DNA from: Nectonema munidae | Taxonomy: Eukaryota > Nematomorpha > Nectonematoida > Nectonematidae | Assembly (NCBI GenBank): GCA_030549495.1 | Contig: JAUIRK010000376.1 | Location: 186,001-250,000 of the forward strand | Reading direction: 5' to 3' | Length of the DNA stretch: 64,000 nt | Shown: piece by piece, positions 12,401 through 27,500 of the stretch | How positions within the stretch are numbered: the stretch's first letter is position 1 | How the letters are laid out: each line of letters opens with the position of its first letter | Notes under the pieces: generated by a model | The model's database searches: none | What the model was told of the DNA's origin: nothing | Seen by the model: only the letters and a program-made list of their open reading frames with translations | Translations under genes and position numbers: made by a program

Positions 12401-15400
12401 AATTAAATTTGCATATCGAATATGGTGCGCAGAAAAAATGCCCCAACCCCCGGATGTGCGCTCCTGCTTTAGATTATAATAAACTATGACTCTACATTTT
12501 ATGAATTGATGTGTGCTTAGGTTTGTAGTTAGACTACAGCGATTCCATTCAAAAGGTCTCGAATTCGATTACGGATGTACGTAGGCGAATCTTCAAAAAA
12601 AAGTCCCAGCTGAAAAGAATTTTTAAAGGAAGTTTTTTTTGTTATACCGAGATAATTTATTTAATGAATGCATACACATATTTAATTTTTAAGCCCTCAA
12701 ATTTACACAAATATCTATGAAGTGAAATATCTAACAAATTCTCACGAAACATATAGAGAGCTTTTGTGGAAATGTACGGTTCCGGTGAAACCGTTTGAGA
12801 AACACTGGTTTACACGATCCTGTGAAGAATTTTTAGGAGCTCTAGTCGAATGAGTTATCCAGAGGATGAGAGACGAAATGGGAAGAAGTGGTTAGGTTCT
12901 CAATCCTAATAGATAAGTGTAAAAATATCCCTATTTATCGATTTATTTTAGTGATCTATCATATATGAGCGATCTTTTCTCTTGCTGAGCTAGAAGGTAA
13001 TGATGAGATCGCAATTACAAACAAGATAATTGGACTTGGTAAATTCCCTACAGTTATCCCCAGATATGCCAGAATTGAGAGTTGACAGTACAAGTGTAAT
13101 ATCGAGTAATAATGGTTGAATGCTCATTGGAAAAAAAAATTTATAATAAATTTTTAAAATTGTAATAAAAAAAAGAGAATTCACCAAAAAAAATTCGTCC
13201 AAAATCTTGAGGATGTGCGCCATCACCTAAGATTTTTTTTTAATTTTTGTTAAATTAGGCTAATGATAATTAGGCGTTTTTAACATAATTTTACATTTAA
13301 TGTCTTATATAGTTCTTTTTTAATACTATAATTTCAATTTTTTTTAATTAGAAATGTTATTATAAAGAAAGTAATATACAGATATAAAAATAAAATTTAA
13401 AAATCGCATTAATTTGAATTAATTTTATCTGAAAGTTTTAAATTTTAATTGGTTAATAAATTATTCAAAAGTTAAAACCAGTATAGTTACGGCACAGTAA
13501 ATAATTTTTTTCCTGTCTTATCACAATTTTGAAAAAGTAACACAAAAAGGGGAAGATTATCTCATTTAATAGCCATTTTCAAATTTTGTCGATGTTAAAA
13601 TATGATGTTCAAATAGCGTAAGAACTTAAGTCTATTTTACTGTTTTTTCGATGGTTGAAGTATGGAATGGATGACAAAATATGTGGGAAATAGCTTCTAA
13701 TTTTTTGCTTATATTGATTTAAAGCATACCTTCAGAAAAACTTTTATATTGCATGGAACATTTTCAAAGCTTGAAACAAAGTCTTCTTCCTTAATATCAG
13801 TAGGAGAAGAAGTAGTCGATGAGGGAAGCTTCTCCTCGCTTAAATTCCACAAATTAACTAAGTAAGCGTCTGAGTGACATAAAAGAGTTATTTTTTCGAG
13901 CAATAAGATTGCGTCATTTACGCTACTGCAACCAATCACATTATCAGCATCAATTTTGTATTGAAGAAAAAAGGAGATGCAGATGTAGAGGTTTATGCAG
14001 CAAGAATGAGATGTGTTGTTAGCGATTAGACAATCTTCATTTTTCTGGTAGTGCATTGGAGTAGAAAGACTAATGAAGTGGCAGGAAGATCGGTAAAAGG
14101 ACAGAAGGCATTCCAGGTAAGTAGACAGCGAAGTCCATTGGCAAGATATTGTCAAAAATTCCATTATTATCATTTTTGAAGAAAATGGAGATCTAAAAAA
14201 ATATAGAACGCACGGTGATTTATTTTGTTATATATTGGCGACAAATTGGGAACCTTCATTTAAAAAATTAAAAAAAAACAAGAAAGCACGAATTTGCATA
14301 AATTCAGAAATAAAACTTTCGGCAACTTAATCGGTTACTATTAAAAAATGATATAATATTAGAACAAATAAAATATACTTTAAAAAAAGTGTAAGTATAC
14401 ATTTACCAAAAAAATTTGTGATTTTATGTTTTCATTTTCGGATATAAATTCTTTCTCTAAAACTAAAGAAAATAACGAAACTTACCAATAGGAGGGAGAA
14501 TAAAAGTTTATATAATTTTAGCGATACCAAAATGGAGATTTAATAAAGCAAGGATAGGGAAAACTAAGCTGCTTTCATTACTAATTATCCTAAGTGGGCT
14601 ATTAACTAACTACTAAATTGCGAACTAACAAAATAACTAATTAAAACTAAGCAAATACAAAATTAGAAGTAAAAAGAGAGGCAAATGTAAATGGTTTTAT
14701 CAAACCGAGAATAGAAAAATTAATCCGGCGTTAAACAATAAAAAAAAATCAGAGTTTAGATACATCCCATAAAAATTGAATATCAGGATTGATTGGAAAA
14801 TATGCTCAATAAGTTGTGTTGCACTAACAAAGGGTTTATTCCTTCTTTTTTTAAAATCTTTCTTATAATATTAGTCCAGGATGTATAAAAATCGAAAAAT
14901 TCCATCTAATTTCTGAAATATTAGACGCATAAAAAATGACTATCTGACAAAAAAATTAAAAAGTCTGTGTACAAAACGTGAAACATAGGAATACGATAAT
15001 CAATACAAAAATCACATTCAATATAAAGGTTGTTTAGAAAATATGTTCAAAAAATTGTGATGCGCTAACAAATTTAAAATTTTTCTTACATTCGTCGAGT
15101 CTGTAAAAATATGGAAGTCTTTATTCTAAAATTTTCTATATATAGTCAAATGCCGATCAGAATTTAACCCCTCAATGAACTAACTAAATAACAAATGGCA
15201 AACGGACAAAATAAATTAAAAAAATTAGAAAATGAGTAAAGCAATAAATACGTACAAGATGTGAAACATATCAGAAACAACTTGTTGAACAATTTTCAGA
15301 CTGAAAGAAGACATTTGGCTTTCATCGGATTGATGATTATTTATGAGACATTTCTTAACGTAGAAACGTCCAACACTTAAAAAGAGAGCTTTTATGATGG

Positions 15401-18400
15401 AAACGTCTAAAAAGGCTACACACGCAGCGAAAAGGAAAGATAAAACATCAATTGAATCGAGTAGATATACCGTTTTTATGTGCAGTGAAAAGAGATAGAA
15501 TGCTTTCATTGGCTGCTTTTACGCCCAAATTTGACATCGAATCAATCACTAACTGTCTGAAAGAAAAATATTTAAACGTAGCAAATAGGTATATGTAATA
15601 GAACCATAACGAAATTTAACAAAGGTTTTCCAATTTTCACTCCTACAATTCCTACAAATTCTCATTACAAAAAGAATAGGCTCTCTAAAAGCAAGTTCGT
15701 TGTAAGTTGAAAATACCGAATTAATGATTTATAACTCTATTTTTGTTTGTGAAAAGGATATAGATGAGAATAGTGATTCGCTTCATTAATTCCATGTTAA
15801 TCGGTCATCGATATATACACACGAAATGAAGAGTATACATTCATTTTGTCTCTGTAAAAGATAAACTTGAAACATTAAAACACGCTAGATGTTACAACAT
15901 TGGTTTACAGGAATACATTAAAAGTTCGACAAAGCAATTACAAGTTTTCACTAATGGAAGTTTTATTCTAATATGTTAATTCACCAAAAATAGGTGAAGA
16001 TTTAATTCAATTAATATAATTTATAGAGAAAAATGTCATTTTTAATAAACTATATTAATATGAAGATTTGAAATAATATATATTTTCTAGCAGCACACTT
16101 ACTATGTGTGAATGGGAGATACTCATATGAATGTAAGCAGCTTCATAAGCATAACGATGTGGAGAAGGAGGGTAAAGAGTGGAGAGGATATAGAGGATAA
16201 TTTACCCAGAGGCGATTTTATCGCATTTTTATCTAAAATAATATTTAGGCCCCAGAGTATTACTCGTATTACACAAGCAACATTTATACATTCCATGTCA
16301 CGGATCGTAAATACAACTCTTCTCTCATAATATGAAACCATTTTGTATTGAACTCATTATCAACCTCCCCCTTCTTCTTCTTCATCATCTTATCCCCTAA
16401 ATGGGGGTTGATGGCTTTTCAACCTCCCCCGCCCCCTCTGAATCCGCCAACGGTAGAAGGTCGATCCATTGAGGTGGCACATGTTAATTGCAAAAAATAC
16501 GTAAATGCTGTAAAAGGTTTGCTACAGTCTGTCTTATTTTGCACGCCTACATACGATAATATTAGGCATTTTTGAGATTATTACAAATGTTAGAGGTGGA
16601 CAAATTAACACCCGCATGAAAGGCACTTATGTCAGGTGCCCCACTGTATGCGAGCAACCAAACTCATATACCTCACATGGAAAGAAATCTAATTAGAAGC
16701 TGTGCGTCCCTAGTCATTCACAATTGAAAAGTGGAGTTCAATTTCGTATATTTTTACACAATTTAATAAATCCAGCTATTTTGCGATATAAACAATTGTA
16801 TTTATTTTTCACTGAGTGGTGGAAAATGTTTCGAATCCATATCTCAGTGGATATCTTTTATTCCTACTAAGTAAAACTGTAGGAAAAATTTGCATTTGCT
16901 TTTCATTTGCAAATATTCGCTCGAATTATTCAGAATATTTAGTAGAATTTCTCTTAAATGAATTTATTCTAGAGTCAATGCTGCAATTTTTCGATTTGGT
17001 TTCATGTGCACCATATGACTTCGTGTTATTTCTTGTAAAAGGGTTTGCGGGGTGGAAAGGAACATACTAAAATTGGACTGCGGCTCCAAGTACTTACAAT
17101 AATTTGACCCCGACCCCAAATGATTAAAAATTTTAAATATTTAAACCCAACTTTTACTTCCGCCTTGAATTATAAAGAGGGGGATGACTACATATACTTA
17201 CAAAAAATAAACTTCTTTATTCATTATTTAAAATACTTAAAAAAATGCAACTCCGACTACTAAATTTTAGCAGATAACGATCCCAACTTCTAAATCTTAT
17301 TTGATCCCATCAACTCCGGGGACCTGATTTCAAAGAAGAAAACATTTTCGAAATGAAAGGAATACGCATAATGTTCCTTCTAATTCTTTAACATCGATGA
17401 ATAATATTTTTAGGATCCTAAAATTATTTTACAAATTTCGACAGATGATTCCCTAAACATTCCAAAAATATACAATTTTTAATAGAGACTTCCAAAATAA
17501 AGGCATATAACGTAAATAAGAAAGAATAGTAAAAAAATTTTTTTTTTATAAAAACGATTCTAAACTCACGATAAGTCTTATTATTATAATCAAGAACATA
17601 AAATTTAAAAATAGATTATTTAAAGTGTAAAATCGATTTGCGAACTTAACCCATCCACGCAAACGTTCGTGAATTGAGAAGGTTCTTCCTATTTTAGTGA
17701 AATTTATGAGTAGAATAAATATATATAAATAAAAGCATTGATACTTTGAAAATACATGAATATATATATATATATATACTTATGAACGCGATAGAAGTTA
17801 AAGAAAGAAACAAACCCTATTTTAAGAGCATAATCCGAGGAAAAGTTCGTGAGCTGAGTCAAAAAAGAGATTTAGGTATGCAGTGAATTGTTTCTCAGAT
17901 CACTCCATGACAGAAATTATCGATACCTCTTGCTGCATATATTTATACTAAAAATTGCAAGTGTCTTCTAATAAATGGGTGTTCGTACACGTCGTATAAA
18001 CGGGTAAGTATTTTATTTATACATTTATGGTAATTCCCAGGTAAAATTTAAACTTCTTTACGATCTAAAAATTGGAAAAAATTTTCTAGATTTTTGAGGT
18101 TTTAAAGAATTAATACATTAAATATCTTTCTATTTTTTAATATTAAAATTTTTATCGGGCACATAAGGCAATTTTTTTCTGCAAAAAGTCCCTTTTTCCC
18201 TGGGATGCGACAACAACAACTAAAAAAATTTTAACTAGGCCAATATTTTGTAAAAAATATTTTTTGATATTTCACCTGCCTAAACAATTTACAAGGTTTT
18301 TTTAAATTTCATTTTGATTCTTCTTTAAAACCCTTCCAGGCTCAATTTTGTGCTCACGTGTACACAAAATAAAACATTTGGCTTTGAAAAAAACTGATTT

Positions 18401-21077
18401 AAAACTATTGAAGACCATTTGTTTTCAAAAGCTGGGCTTTAAAATTACTCAGATTTACTCTAAGCCTCGATGCTTAAAAAACTTTCCACAAAAATACAAA
18501 ATTTTACCTCGTATTTTCATATAATTCTTGTTTTCTTAAAAGTATATTTTACTTAATATAATAAATAAAATTTAATAAATTTTTAATCAATTCATTTTTC
18601 AATAAGAAGAAATATTTACTTAGTTTTTTCCATAAAAATTATGGATTACTATTTTTTTATGAAAAAGTTTCATTATAATTTTTTTTATATTTTTAAGTCA
18701 ATTTTTTACTTGAAAAAGTCAATAATTTCAAAAGTTTAGTTCAATTTTTAACGTTCAAAACTATAACATTATATTTTTGTTCCCCGATTAATCCGAAAGC
18801 TATTTTTACATGACTGGGCGCGGTAAAGTGTTACTGAACAAGGGTTCAAATTTCAACTTTAAACAAAACTAAAAAATGATAAAAATATTAGAAGTAAAAT
18901 TTTGAAAGTAAATAATTTTCTAGCCATAGAAAAAAACATAGCTTTTTGGTATTGATTTTTCGAATTAATCAAAGATATCTGCATTAAAAATCGGATTATT
19001 AATTGCTAAAAAGTTTGATTATTTTATTTTCATTAGACTACAAGTATCAGTAAAATATAAAATATGTTAATTAAACAATTTTAGTAGATAGAAAATGCTT
19101 ACAAGTGTGCAAGCTGTGGAAGGATAAATGATTTGCTTGAAAGCCAGGAGTAAAAAGCAAAAACATTCAACGAATATTCAGTTTTTTCAAGTAAATCTGA
19201 TAATGCAATCTTCTAAACAAAGAAATGTGGTAAAGAAAAGCTGATCCAATTAAATTTTTATAAAACAAATCCAGGAAGGGATTTTAGATATTCTGATTAC
19301 TATTTTTATTGTACAAAAATGAAACACTTTTGTTAAATAAAAAATTATCATGTTTACATTTTGTACTAGAAGTTTTGCTTATGAAATGAAAGTTTTTACC
19401 ATTTTTATTCGGATGCCAAATTATAAAATTCAATAATCGATAGAAAAATTAAACTTTTAAATAAATAGATCAAAAAATCAAATTTATACATTGAAATATA
19501 AGATAAGATAATTGTTTCTCCTAATTAAATCCAAAGTTTAAAAAAAATGAAACCTGAACATCTGACTCCGAGCAAAAAGAACTTGGACATTGGTATACAT
19601 CCGTACGGCTATTTTGTCAGCAAGCTAGGGTCTAAGCGAGGGGTGGGGAACTTTTCTTAGAGTAAATGCCACATTAGCAAAAGCCGCAAACAATAAACAT
19701 GTTTGTTCTTATATAATTGTTATTTTGCAACTATAAGCATAAAAACAAACATAGGGAAACACTCACACACATACAGGACGCATGTCTACCGCGGGAAGCA
19801 CTGTACTGTATTTGTATGTGCAGCCCTTTGATGCCAGGTGTATAATTCAACGGCGCAAATAAAACAGCTTTATCACATAAAACTTACACACTTTGTTACG
19901 CTAACAGTGCTGTCTATCTATATCATGCTAGGATATCTTTTTGTAAACGTTGCAATTTCGGAGGTATATTTTTCGTATTTTATATAATTTCTTATATTTT
20001 GGTGAAGATTTTTCTCAACAGACTACAGAAGTCCTCACTTTATGACTCAGAAGGCTGCATGTGGCCTTAAAAACGCAGGTTCCCCACCCCTGGTCAACCG
20101 GTATATGTGTAAAATTTTAATCTTTATACAATCGAAATTTTATCAATGTAAAGACTCATAACTTTCATCTAAAAGTTAAATATTTTGATGCGCTAAAAGG
20201 AATAATATACAAAAAAAGCAAACATTTACAAATTCTTTCTTATCGTATTCCTTTTGGAGAGAGAGTAAGAAGACAAGACATTTTAAGAGAAAACCAAAAT
20301 TTTGATAACTTTTATCTGAAAAATATTCAGCGCAGAGAGACAGAAAATTGAAGGAAGCTAAAATAGAAAAATGAGGAAAAAGATTTAAGATTGATAAAAA
20401 AAATTCATATTTACAATAGAAAAGGCTAGTACCAACCTAGCTGTCCCCTCATCTCATTTGTTTTCATTGTCTTTTAGTCGCCGTAAAATTCCAGATAGCT
20501 GGAAATCATCTATTGTAGTGCCTGCTTTCAAACGTATTGGCAATCCTTCTGGCCCATCAAATTACAGACATATATCTCTGATATCGTGTATTGTGAAGAT
20601 AATGGAAGATATTGAAACGACTCAATTGGCCCCCACCTTGCAAAACATAGTCTTATTCATAAATCTAAATTTGGTTTCCCCAAAGCCCCCTACCCCCCAA
20701 ATGAAATTCCCCCCGTCTTTCACAAATGGGGGGGAACTCTCAAAAAAAAAAAATTTCCCCCCCCCCCTTTTTTTTTTTTGGGAAGTTTTTTGGGGGGCCT
20801 CCCCCACCCGTCCCTTTTCCCTCCTCCTTTTGGGAGTGGGGGGGGCTTTTTTTTTTTTTTTGTTTTTTTTTTTTATATTCATACAAAACAAACCAACAGG
20901 GGGTGGTTTTTTTTTACAAAGTGGCCCCCCCCCCCCCCCCCCCCGTCTTTCTTCTCTCCTTTTTTTTTTCTTTTTTTTTTTTTTTGTGTGTTTGTTATTA
21001 ATAATTTTTTTTTTTTTTTATATATAATTTTTCTTCTATTGGTTTTTTTTTTTTTTTTTTTTTTTTTGATGTTTTCT

Positions 21078-21121
<44 letters not shown>

Positions 21122-23137
21122 TTTTTGTTGTTTGGGAAAGGTTGAAATTAAATTAAAAAAAAAAAAAAAACCCCCTTTGTAAAAGGGGTCTCCGAAACAC
21201 TTGAAAGACTTCAGCGAAGAGCAATGCGCATTATCCTTCGAATCCCTGCACGCGCACCTTTGCCTGAAAACGCGTACCAACGCCTTTCTTTGAACAAGCT
21301 CAAATTTCGACGCGACACAAAATCGGCTGTCTTGCATTCAAGCTTCTCAGCAAACTGTGTCCTCCCTCAATCAAAAAGTTTGCTCCTGCTCTCCATCAAA
21401 CCGAGTACAATCTGAGAAGACAGCGCTACAATATGAGCTCCTCGCCTCAACTTACAAGCACATCTTCCCTCGTCTTTCGGCTTTCTCCTTACTCGCTCTG
21501 CCCCCAACTTCTCAATATCCTTTCTTCCAACTGGATTTCAAACTTCAGCAACCTTTCCTCATTCAAGTCATATTTGCTCACTTTTCGTGAAGATGTCTCT
21601 TTTTGCATTTAACTAATAACTGAAATGATATAATTTCCGCCGATGGTTTTTTACCATGGTTCAATAAATATAATAATAATAATAAAAAAAAAGGCTAGTG
21701 AAAGTGGAAATAGATAATAAAATATTTCAATCGACCAGTTCACGGATATCCAACCCCGTGATATGATATGATTATTATTGATATTTTAATTGGAATAATA
21801 ATTTTATACATTTGTGTGGCAGATAATATTCATAGTAATGCTTTGATAAACGGTTGAACTTTTACTGTATCTCGTTTGTGAAGGATAGAAGGTTTTACAC
21901 TTTTTTCTATTTTACGTTCTCATGTAATGAAAACTACTCTAAAAAACTCTAAATGAAGAATTTTAGTCTCATTTCAATTGTTTCTTTATTTAATTAGTAA
22001 TTTACTCACAAACGCTAGATTATAAACTAATTCTATTTTAGAATGATAACTTTCATTAATATGTAATAAATGTTAATGAATATACTGCAGATAGCTAAAA
22101 ACAAAATTTAATAGATATGGAGAATGATATGTAGAAAAGACAGACACCATCTCAGCTTGAAATTCATACAGTTTACAACAGATATATAATAAATTCATAG
22201 TGGTGATGAGCTTCTGATAAACAACAGATCTCGAAAATTCAGGTCGGCTAGTTCAGGCAATAAAATCTTAATTACCGCATCATGAGAGAAAACGTATGTT
22301 GCAGATCTCTGCTATACACGATAAACGAGATTCAGGTTATTTGCTAGAATCCTTTTACTTTCTGTTATAATGATTTTTATAGTAAACACATTTTTATGGT
22401 TATGGTTATGGTAGTTATTTGAAAAGATTTTTTCATTACATTTATTCGTATGCATTAATACTTTGTGAAGTTTATGTATTTTTTGTGTAGAACTAAAGTT
22501 TTTCGATATATTACTTAGTCGTTGCAACCAATTGTGTCTTTGTTGCGTTTTCACAATTGCGTTTTCAAAAGATCTTTAAAACTGATGAAATGGAAAGTAG
22601 TCTTTTATTTCAGCTGACACTTGGGCTTGACTGGCTAACTTATGAAGAGTTATTCTGTATAAAAACAAACATTCTAGCATGCTTGTTTCTGCCTAACAAA
22701 AGCTTTACTTACTCATTCTAAAAACGTTATCGAATGCAACAACCACGAAATTGATTGCCACACTTTAGAATTCATACATTTTTGATATATAAATAAATTT
22801 ATCAGAACATGAAACTCTAAAATTCTAAAATCTGAAATTATAATGACAAAATAAATAAGATTTATTTTTATAAGCTATTTCTCTTCAGTCCAAGTCAGTA
22901 GTAAATATATCATTTAACGTTATTGAGTTTTGCAAGATTATTATTTCTAAGTGATAGTAACAACATTAATCTTAGTAAACCTCCACCTCCCCCCCCATCG
23001 TTTCGCTTAAGGAGAATATGAGCGTGTATATTTATAATACTTTTAGAAGCATAGCGCTTTATAACTTTTAGTTACGATTTGCGAGTTAAAACCTTCACAA
23101 CATAAAGCTATGCTATAGGAAACACTCTCAAAAAATA

Positions 23138-23169
<32 letters not shown>

Positions 23170-24483
23170 GCATTAATTGAATAGTTTCCTTTTTTGTTTC
23201 TTCATATTCTTTCCAACTATATTTTTCTTTTTTCTTGATTTCTATTTACGGATATATGTTTTTAGCATATATCCAATAATTTGTAGTATACTACAAATCA
23301 TATTTGGACAACATGTTAAAGTTGAATGAAGGGGAAGCTTCAATAAAAACCAAAGTCAAGGATAATGACTAGAATGTTTTTAAAAGAAAATCGAATAAAA
23401 ATTACGTGAAATTGTAGGGAATGTCGAGGAAAGAAGAAAGCAATCTTTTGAGGCATCGCCCTTATGAACCAAAAAAGGGTCTAGAATGGAGTAGAGAGCT
23501 GTCAACAGTTGATTTGCACTCAAAGGGAGGTTTTTGATGTGCATTCTAAACTCGGCAGACTTCCTAAGTTGAAAGAAAAATGAAGATAGAACAAAGTGGC
23601 ATAACTTAAAATCCACTTACTAAATTATATTTAATCGCAAGTATGCAGTATAAGTTGAACTCAACTGCGCATAACTGAAGGAAAGGGAGGGGGGGGGGGG
23701 GGGGGGAGAAGCAACAACCCACAGCGCCTTCCCTCTAATAACTTTGTTATGTACAGATATGCCCATTAGAAATAGTGTTATAGCAGCTGTTTTATACTAG
23801 CAACGAAAAGAACGTTCAAATATTAATAGCACATTCAAATACAGCATGTAGAATAAAAGTTATGAATAAGTTCAAGAAAAAATATTATTTTATTTGTATG
23901 AAAGTAAGATTTAATAATGCGATTACTTTTTTTCTCAAATATTTATAAAACTGCTCACATCGGATAAATGAAGCAGGTAGTGGGTCATGTTTAAAAATGA
24001 ATCGGGATAGATGAAAGATTCACAAGATTTCGCCTACTAGAAGATGCTTAATGAAAATCATATGGAAAAAATCTCCTAAAAGATAATAAATCCATACATT
24101 CCGATAGTTAGGTAGTAATTCCACCATATTAACATTCTTCTAGTATCTTTGTGCACTTTTCATCGTTTCCATACTCATAAATAATAAAAACAGTATACTA
24201 TATTTCATGAGTTTTATCTTATTTGCAAATGTTCAGCTTATTTAATAACACTGGTCAACAACAAATTTGTTGTCTGCATTTTTAGGGTTTGGGACGTCTG
24301 TGCGTATCAAAACTCACATTAGTTTTTTTATCGGTAATTTTTGGGTTTTGGCATGTTGGTTTTTTTTTTTTTTTTTTTCCTTGGGGGGGGTTTTTAGTTG
24401 GGGGGGGGGAAAGTGTTTTCATATATTTTTTTTTTTGAAATTATTTTTTTAAGATTTTAATTGTTTTTATATTTTTATTTTTT

Positions 24484-24518
<35 letters not shown>

Positions 24519-27500
24519 ATAAATGAAATAATTAGGTTAACGCCCAGAGTCGACAAAATTGAAATAAAATAATTGATTAATCGGTAAAATAGCCAATAAT
24601 GGTTAAAAGGAAATTGATAGGAGCAACTCTAATTGATTAATTATTATACACGCGGAATCGTTTATAACAGCATTACAAAGCTTAGTGATAAAATCAAAAC
24701 TTCAGTGTGTAGTATATGCATGCATAGATATAATAATGAAAAAAGATGAAGTTTAGACAAAAAAACGAACAAAAACGTGTGAAAATAAATTGGTAAATAA
24801 GAAGAATATAAATATAGTGATTATGAATATTAGGAATCAAACTTTTTTATAAAAAAAATATATAACAATTTGGAGCATATAAGTTAGCTTATTATTTATT
24901 TATTTTTGTTTATATTTGATAAGAACAATCTGTGAAGACCGGATTTGTAACATAATTCTTTAAAGAGAAATGAGATTGTAAGACACCCTATACAGAAAAT
25001 AAACTCAAGTATTTACTACATTCAACGGGTTTGAAAGAAAAGTGATCGTATCCAATCTTTTCGGATTACTACCTTTCCCCACAAAATTTTGATTATAGGG
25101 TAGGCTTTGTATAAGGAAGAATGACTCTTCATTCATTTAAACGCTTAGAATCTGTTTATATCAATTCGCACAAAAAGTAAGAAAAAATCGCATGTAAAAT
25201 AGAATACAATAATTTATAATAAAAAAAGATGCATCAGCAATGGAAAGTTTTCGGGTAAATTTTATATTTTATTTTTTTATAATGTTTTTTTTATAAAAAA
25301 AAAATTCATATTCATTATTAACTTTATAGTTTTTGTAATTTTTTACGGATTTGACTAAATTTCTGATGGGTTGCTTATTTCCAGCAGAATATCAATCAAT
25401 CACTATTACATAAAACAAAATAAAAAAATTGATAAAAATTTAAGAGGTTAGAAACGAGAGACAATTCTTCATGACTTTAAGTCAATATAACCAAGTGATT
25501 ATAAATGCATTTCTGTTTATGTGATTTGATATTTATGGTAGTGATGTATTACTCTTGCAAAACAGAATACATATGATGGTTAAAATAAAGAGATTATAGC
25601 TAAGTGAAGGGAGATAAGCAAGGAGTCTTGAAATTGCTTTCCAAGTAATCGAAGTGTTATAAAAGGAGACGTAGCGAAAGAGAGAGAAAGTATGCATATG
25701 GCAATATTAGCTCTCATCCATACTCTTTCTCTTTCTGCGTGAGGAAAAGATAGGCAAGCAATGTTAGTTTGGCTTAAAACAAGAGAGATAGCGTGTATAC
25801 AAGCAATCTGTTTTGCTTCATTTATACTCTCACAAGACTTTCATAGCAAGAAAGATAGAGTATGTGAAAGCCATGTATCTTTTGCTTTCATGAATATTCT
25901 ACTGCATGATGCAAGGCAAGCAAACTTATTCAATACAAAATATATGTGAAGATGAAAAATAAACAAATGATAGTTTTTCCTAGGAAAGTATACGAAGATG
26001 GGCAAGCAGTTTTAAAATTGCTTTCTAACTAACGTATTAGAAAAAGAGATATATAGAAAGAGAGATTGCCTATGTAGAAGCAATTAAAAATGTATATATG
26101 CAACATGTGTAATTTTAGAATTAGAACAGTACGGAAAAATTTGTACAAAAAATTTACTTTATCACTTGAAAAAAAATAGACTTAAGTGAAGAAAAAAGCG
26201 TATTTACAATTTTGAAGTTGTAATAAAAGATCAAAAATATTTTTCCGGCTTGAATTTTCAATTTTTATTAATTTCAAAGTGAACTCTCAATTTTTGAAAT
26301 TGAAACTTCACAAATTTTAATTCAAATACAAAAATTTGGATGCTTTTTCATCTTTAAGACTTTAAGATATGTGAAAGTTGAGTAAGTTTTTAAGAATTGT
26401 CAGGTCTCATGTTTTGAGTAATTTATGATTTATGAAGTGTTACTTCCAAAATAATAGCAATATTTCGAAAAGATAATTCGAACAGTTCAATAAAAATCTG
26501 GAGGCAAGTGTCAATACAGAAGCGAGAGTGTTTCACAAAAAGTCTAAAGACGAGCATGACGCCTATGATAACACACCTTGCATTATTGCGTTATCTAGAA
26601 TAATAATGGCAAAATGTAAAAAATATTATCGCATAGTTAAAATGAATCCTATGAATATGACAAAAGGAGTTTGGAAGATGTGTCGAAACTGATGCAGTTA
26701 TAATTTTGTATAAGTGTTTATTTCTATAGAAATTATTCTTTTTGTATATAATATATGTTTAATGTAGTGCATAGTACCACTTTAAAGTACCTCTAACGAT
26801 GAACGACTATATTTAAGTTTAATTTTAGAGTCTTTCCTTTCATTCAAATTTTGTATACTTTTAAAATAATTAAAATTTAATTTAACAATTAAACGACCCT
26901 TAAGTTAATATCTTTTATTTACATTTTATTAAATGTGAAAAAATCAGCTATTAAACTAATTTAAAAATCGACTTTTAAAATCTTAAAAAACAGATGTCAA
27001 ATGACTTCTTTTAAAATATATTTTTGCAATTATTTGAATGCGAACAAAAATGAACTTTTATTGACCTTACGAGTTTTGGTATTATAATGTATTCTTAAAT
27101 TAACATTTGTTTAAAAAACATAATAAGCATCATAAAATTTTACTAGAATTAAAATTGACTTTATCAACCAAATAAAAAAATTGACTTCTATTGACGTAAA
27201 AAAGGTATCAAAGATTGCGCCAAACTAATTTTAAATTTATTTCTGAGAGTTTTTAAAGTTGGAATAAAAATTGGTTTTATTCACTTTTACTCGCTCTGAT
27301 TATAACTAATTAAAAATGCGCCCTTCAATTATTATTCGGCAACCCCAACATCAGGCAGGTTGTTTGAGAACAAATTTCCTTATAGCAGAAATTTTGCTTC
27401 GGTGATAATACGTCAGTCAAAATCCATCATTTTTTGCAGGAATTTGGCGGAAAAGTGGGGCTTCACAAGTGATTTGATATTTATACTTTAAGGACATCAT

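Larger units (their letters stand above)
15407..23405 (-). other. Large NUP160 intron between exons h and i
   Basis: It holds a dispersed repeat (17,075-17,330), a hAT-type miniature element (19,637-20,092) and a truncated LINE (20,431-21,688). About 60 NUP160 residues are unaccounted for here. A minus-strand piece near 22,220-22,310 reading DLNFRDLLFIR recalls human STRFLICRDLLILQ, but its splice phases do not fit, so I do not call it. Confidence 0.5.

Noticed and set aside
12515-12590. tRNA-like or SINE-like stretch around GGTCTCGAATTCGATTACGG
   Set aside because: There is a vague B-box resemblance only. No acceptor stem, anticodon arm or A box could be formed convincingly.
16123-16341. 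Overlapping 72-codon frames on both strands
   Set aside because: They show no likeness to NUP160 or any transposase. They are probably chance frames in the intron.
20458-21337. Several long overlapping frames rich in F, P, G and K
   Set aside because: They come from homopolymer runs inside the LINE. Only the first 60 or so codons from 20,458 and those after 21,180 have real similarity.
22220-22310. Candidate missing NUP160 exon reading DLNFRDLLFIR on the minus strand
   Set aside because: It recalls human STRFLICRDLLILQ, but a stop lies just upstream and its possible splice phases do not match exons h and i.
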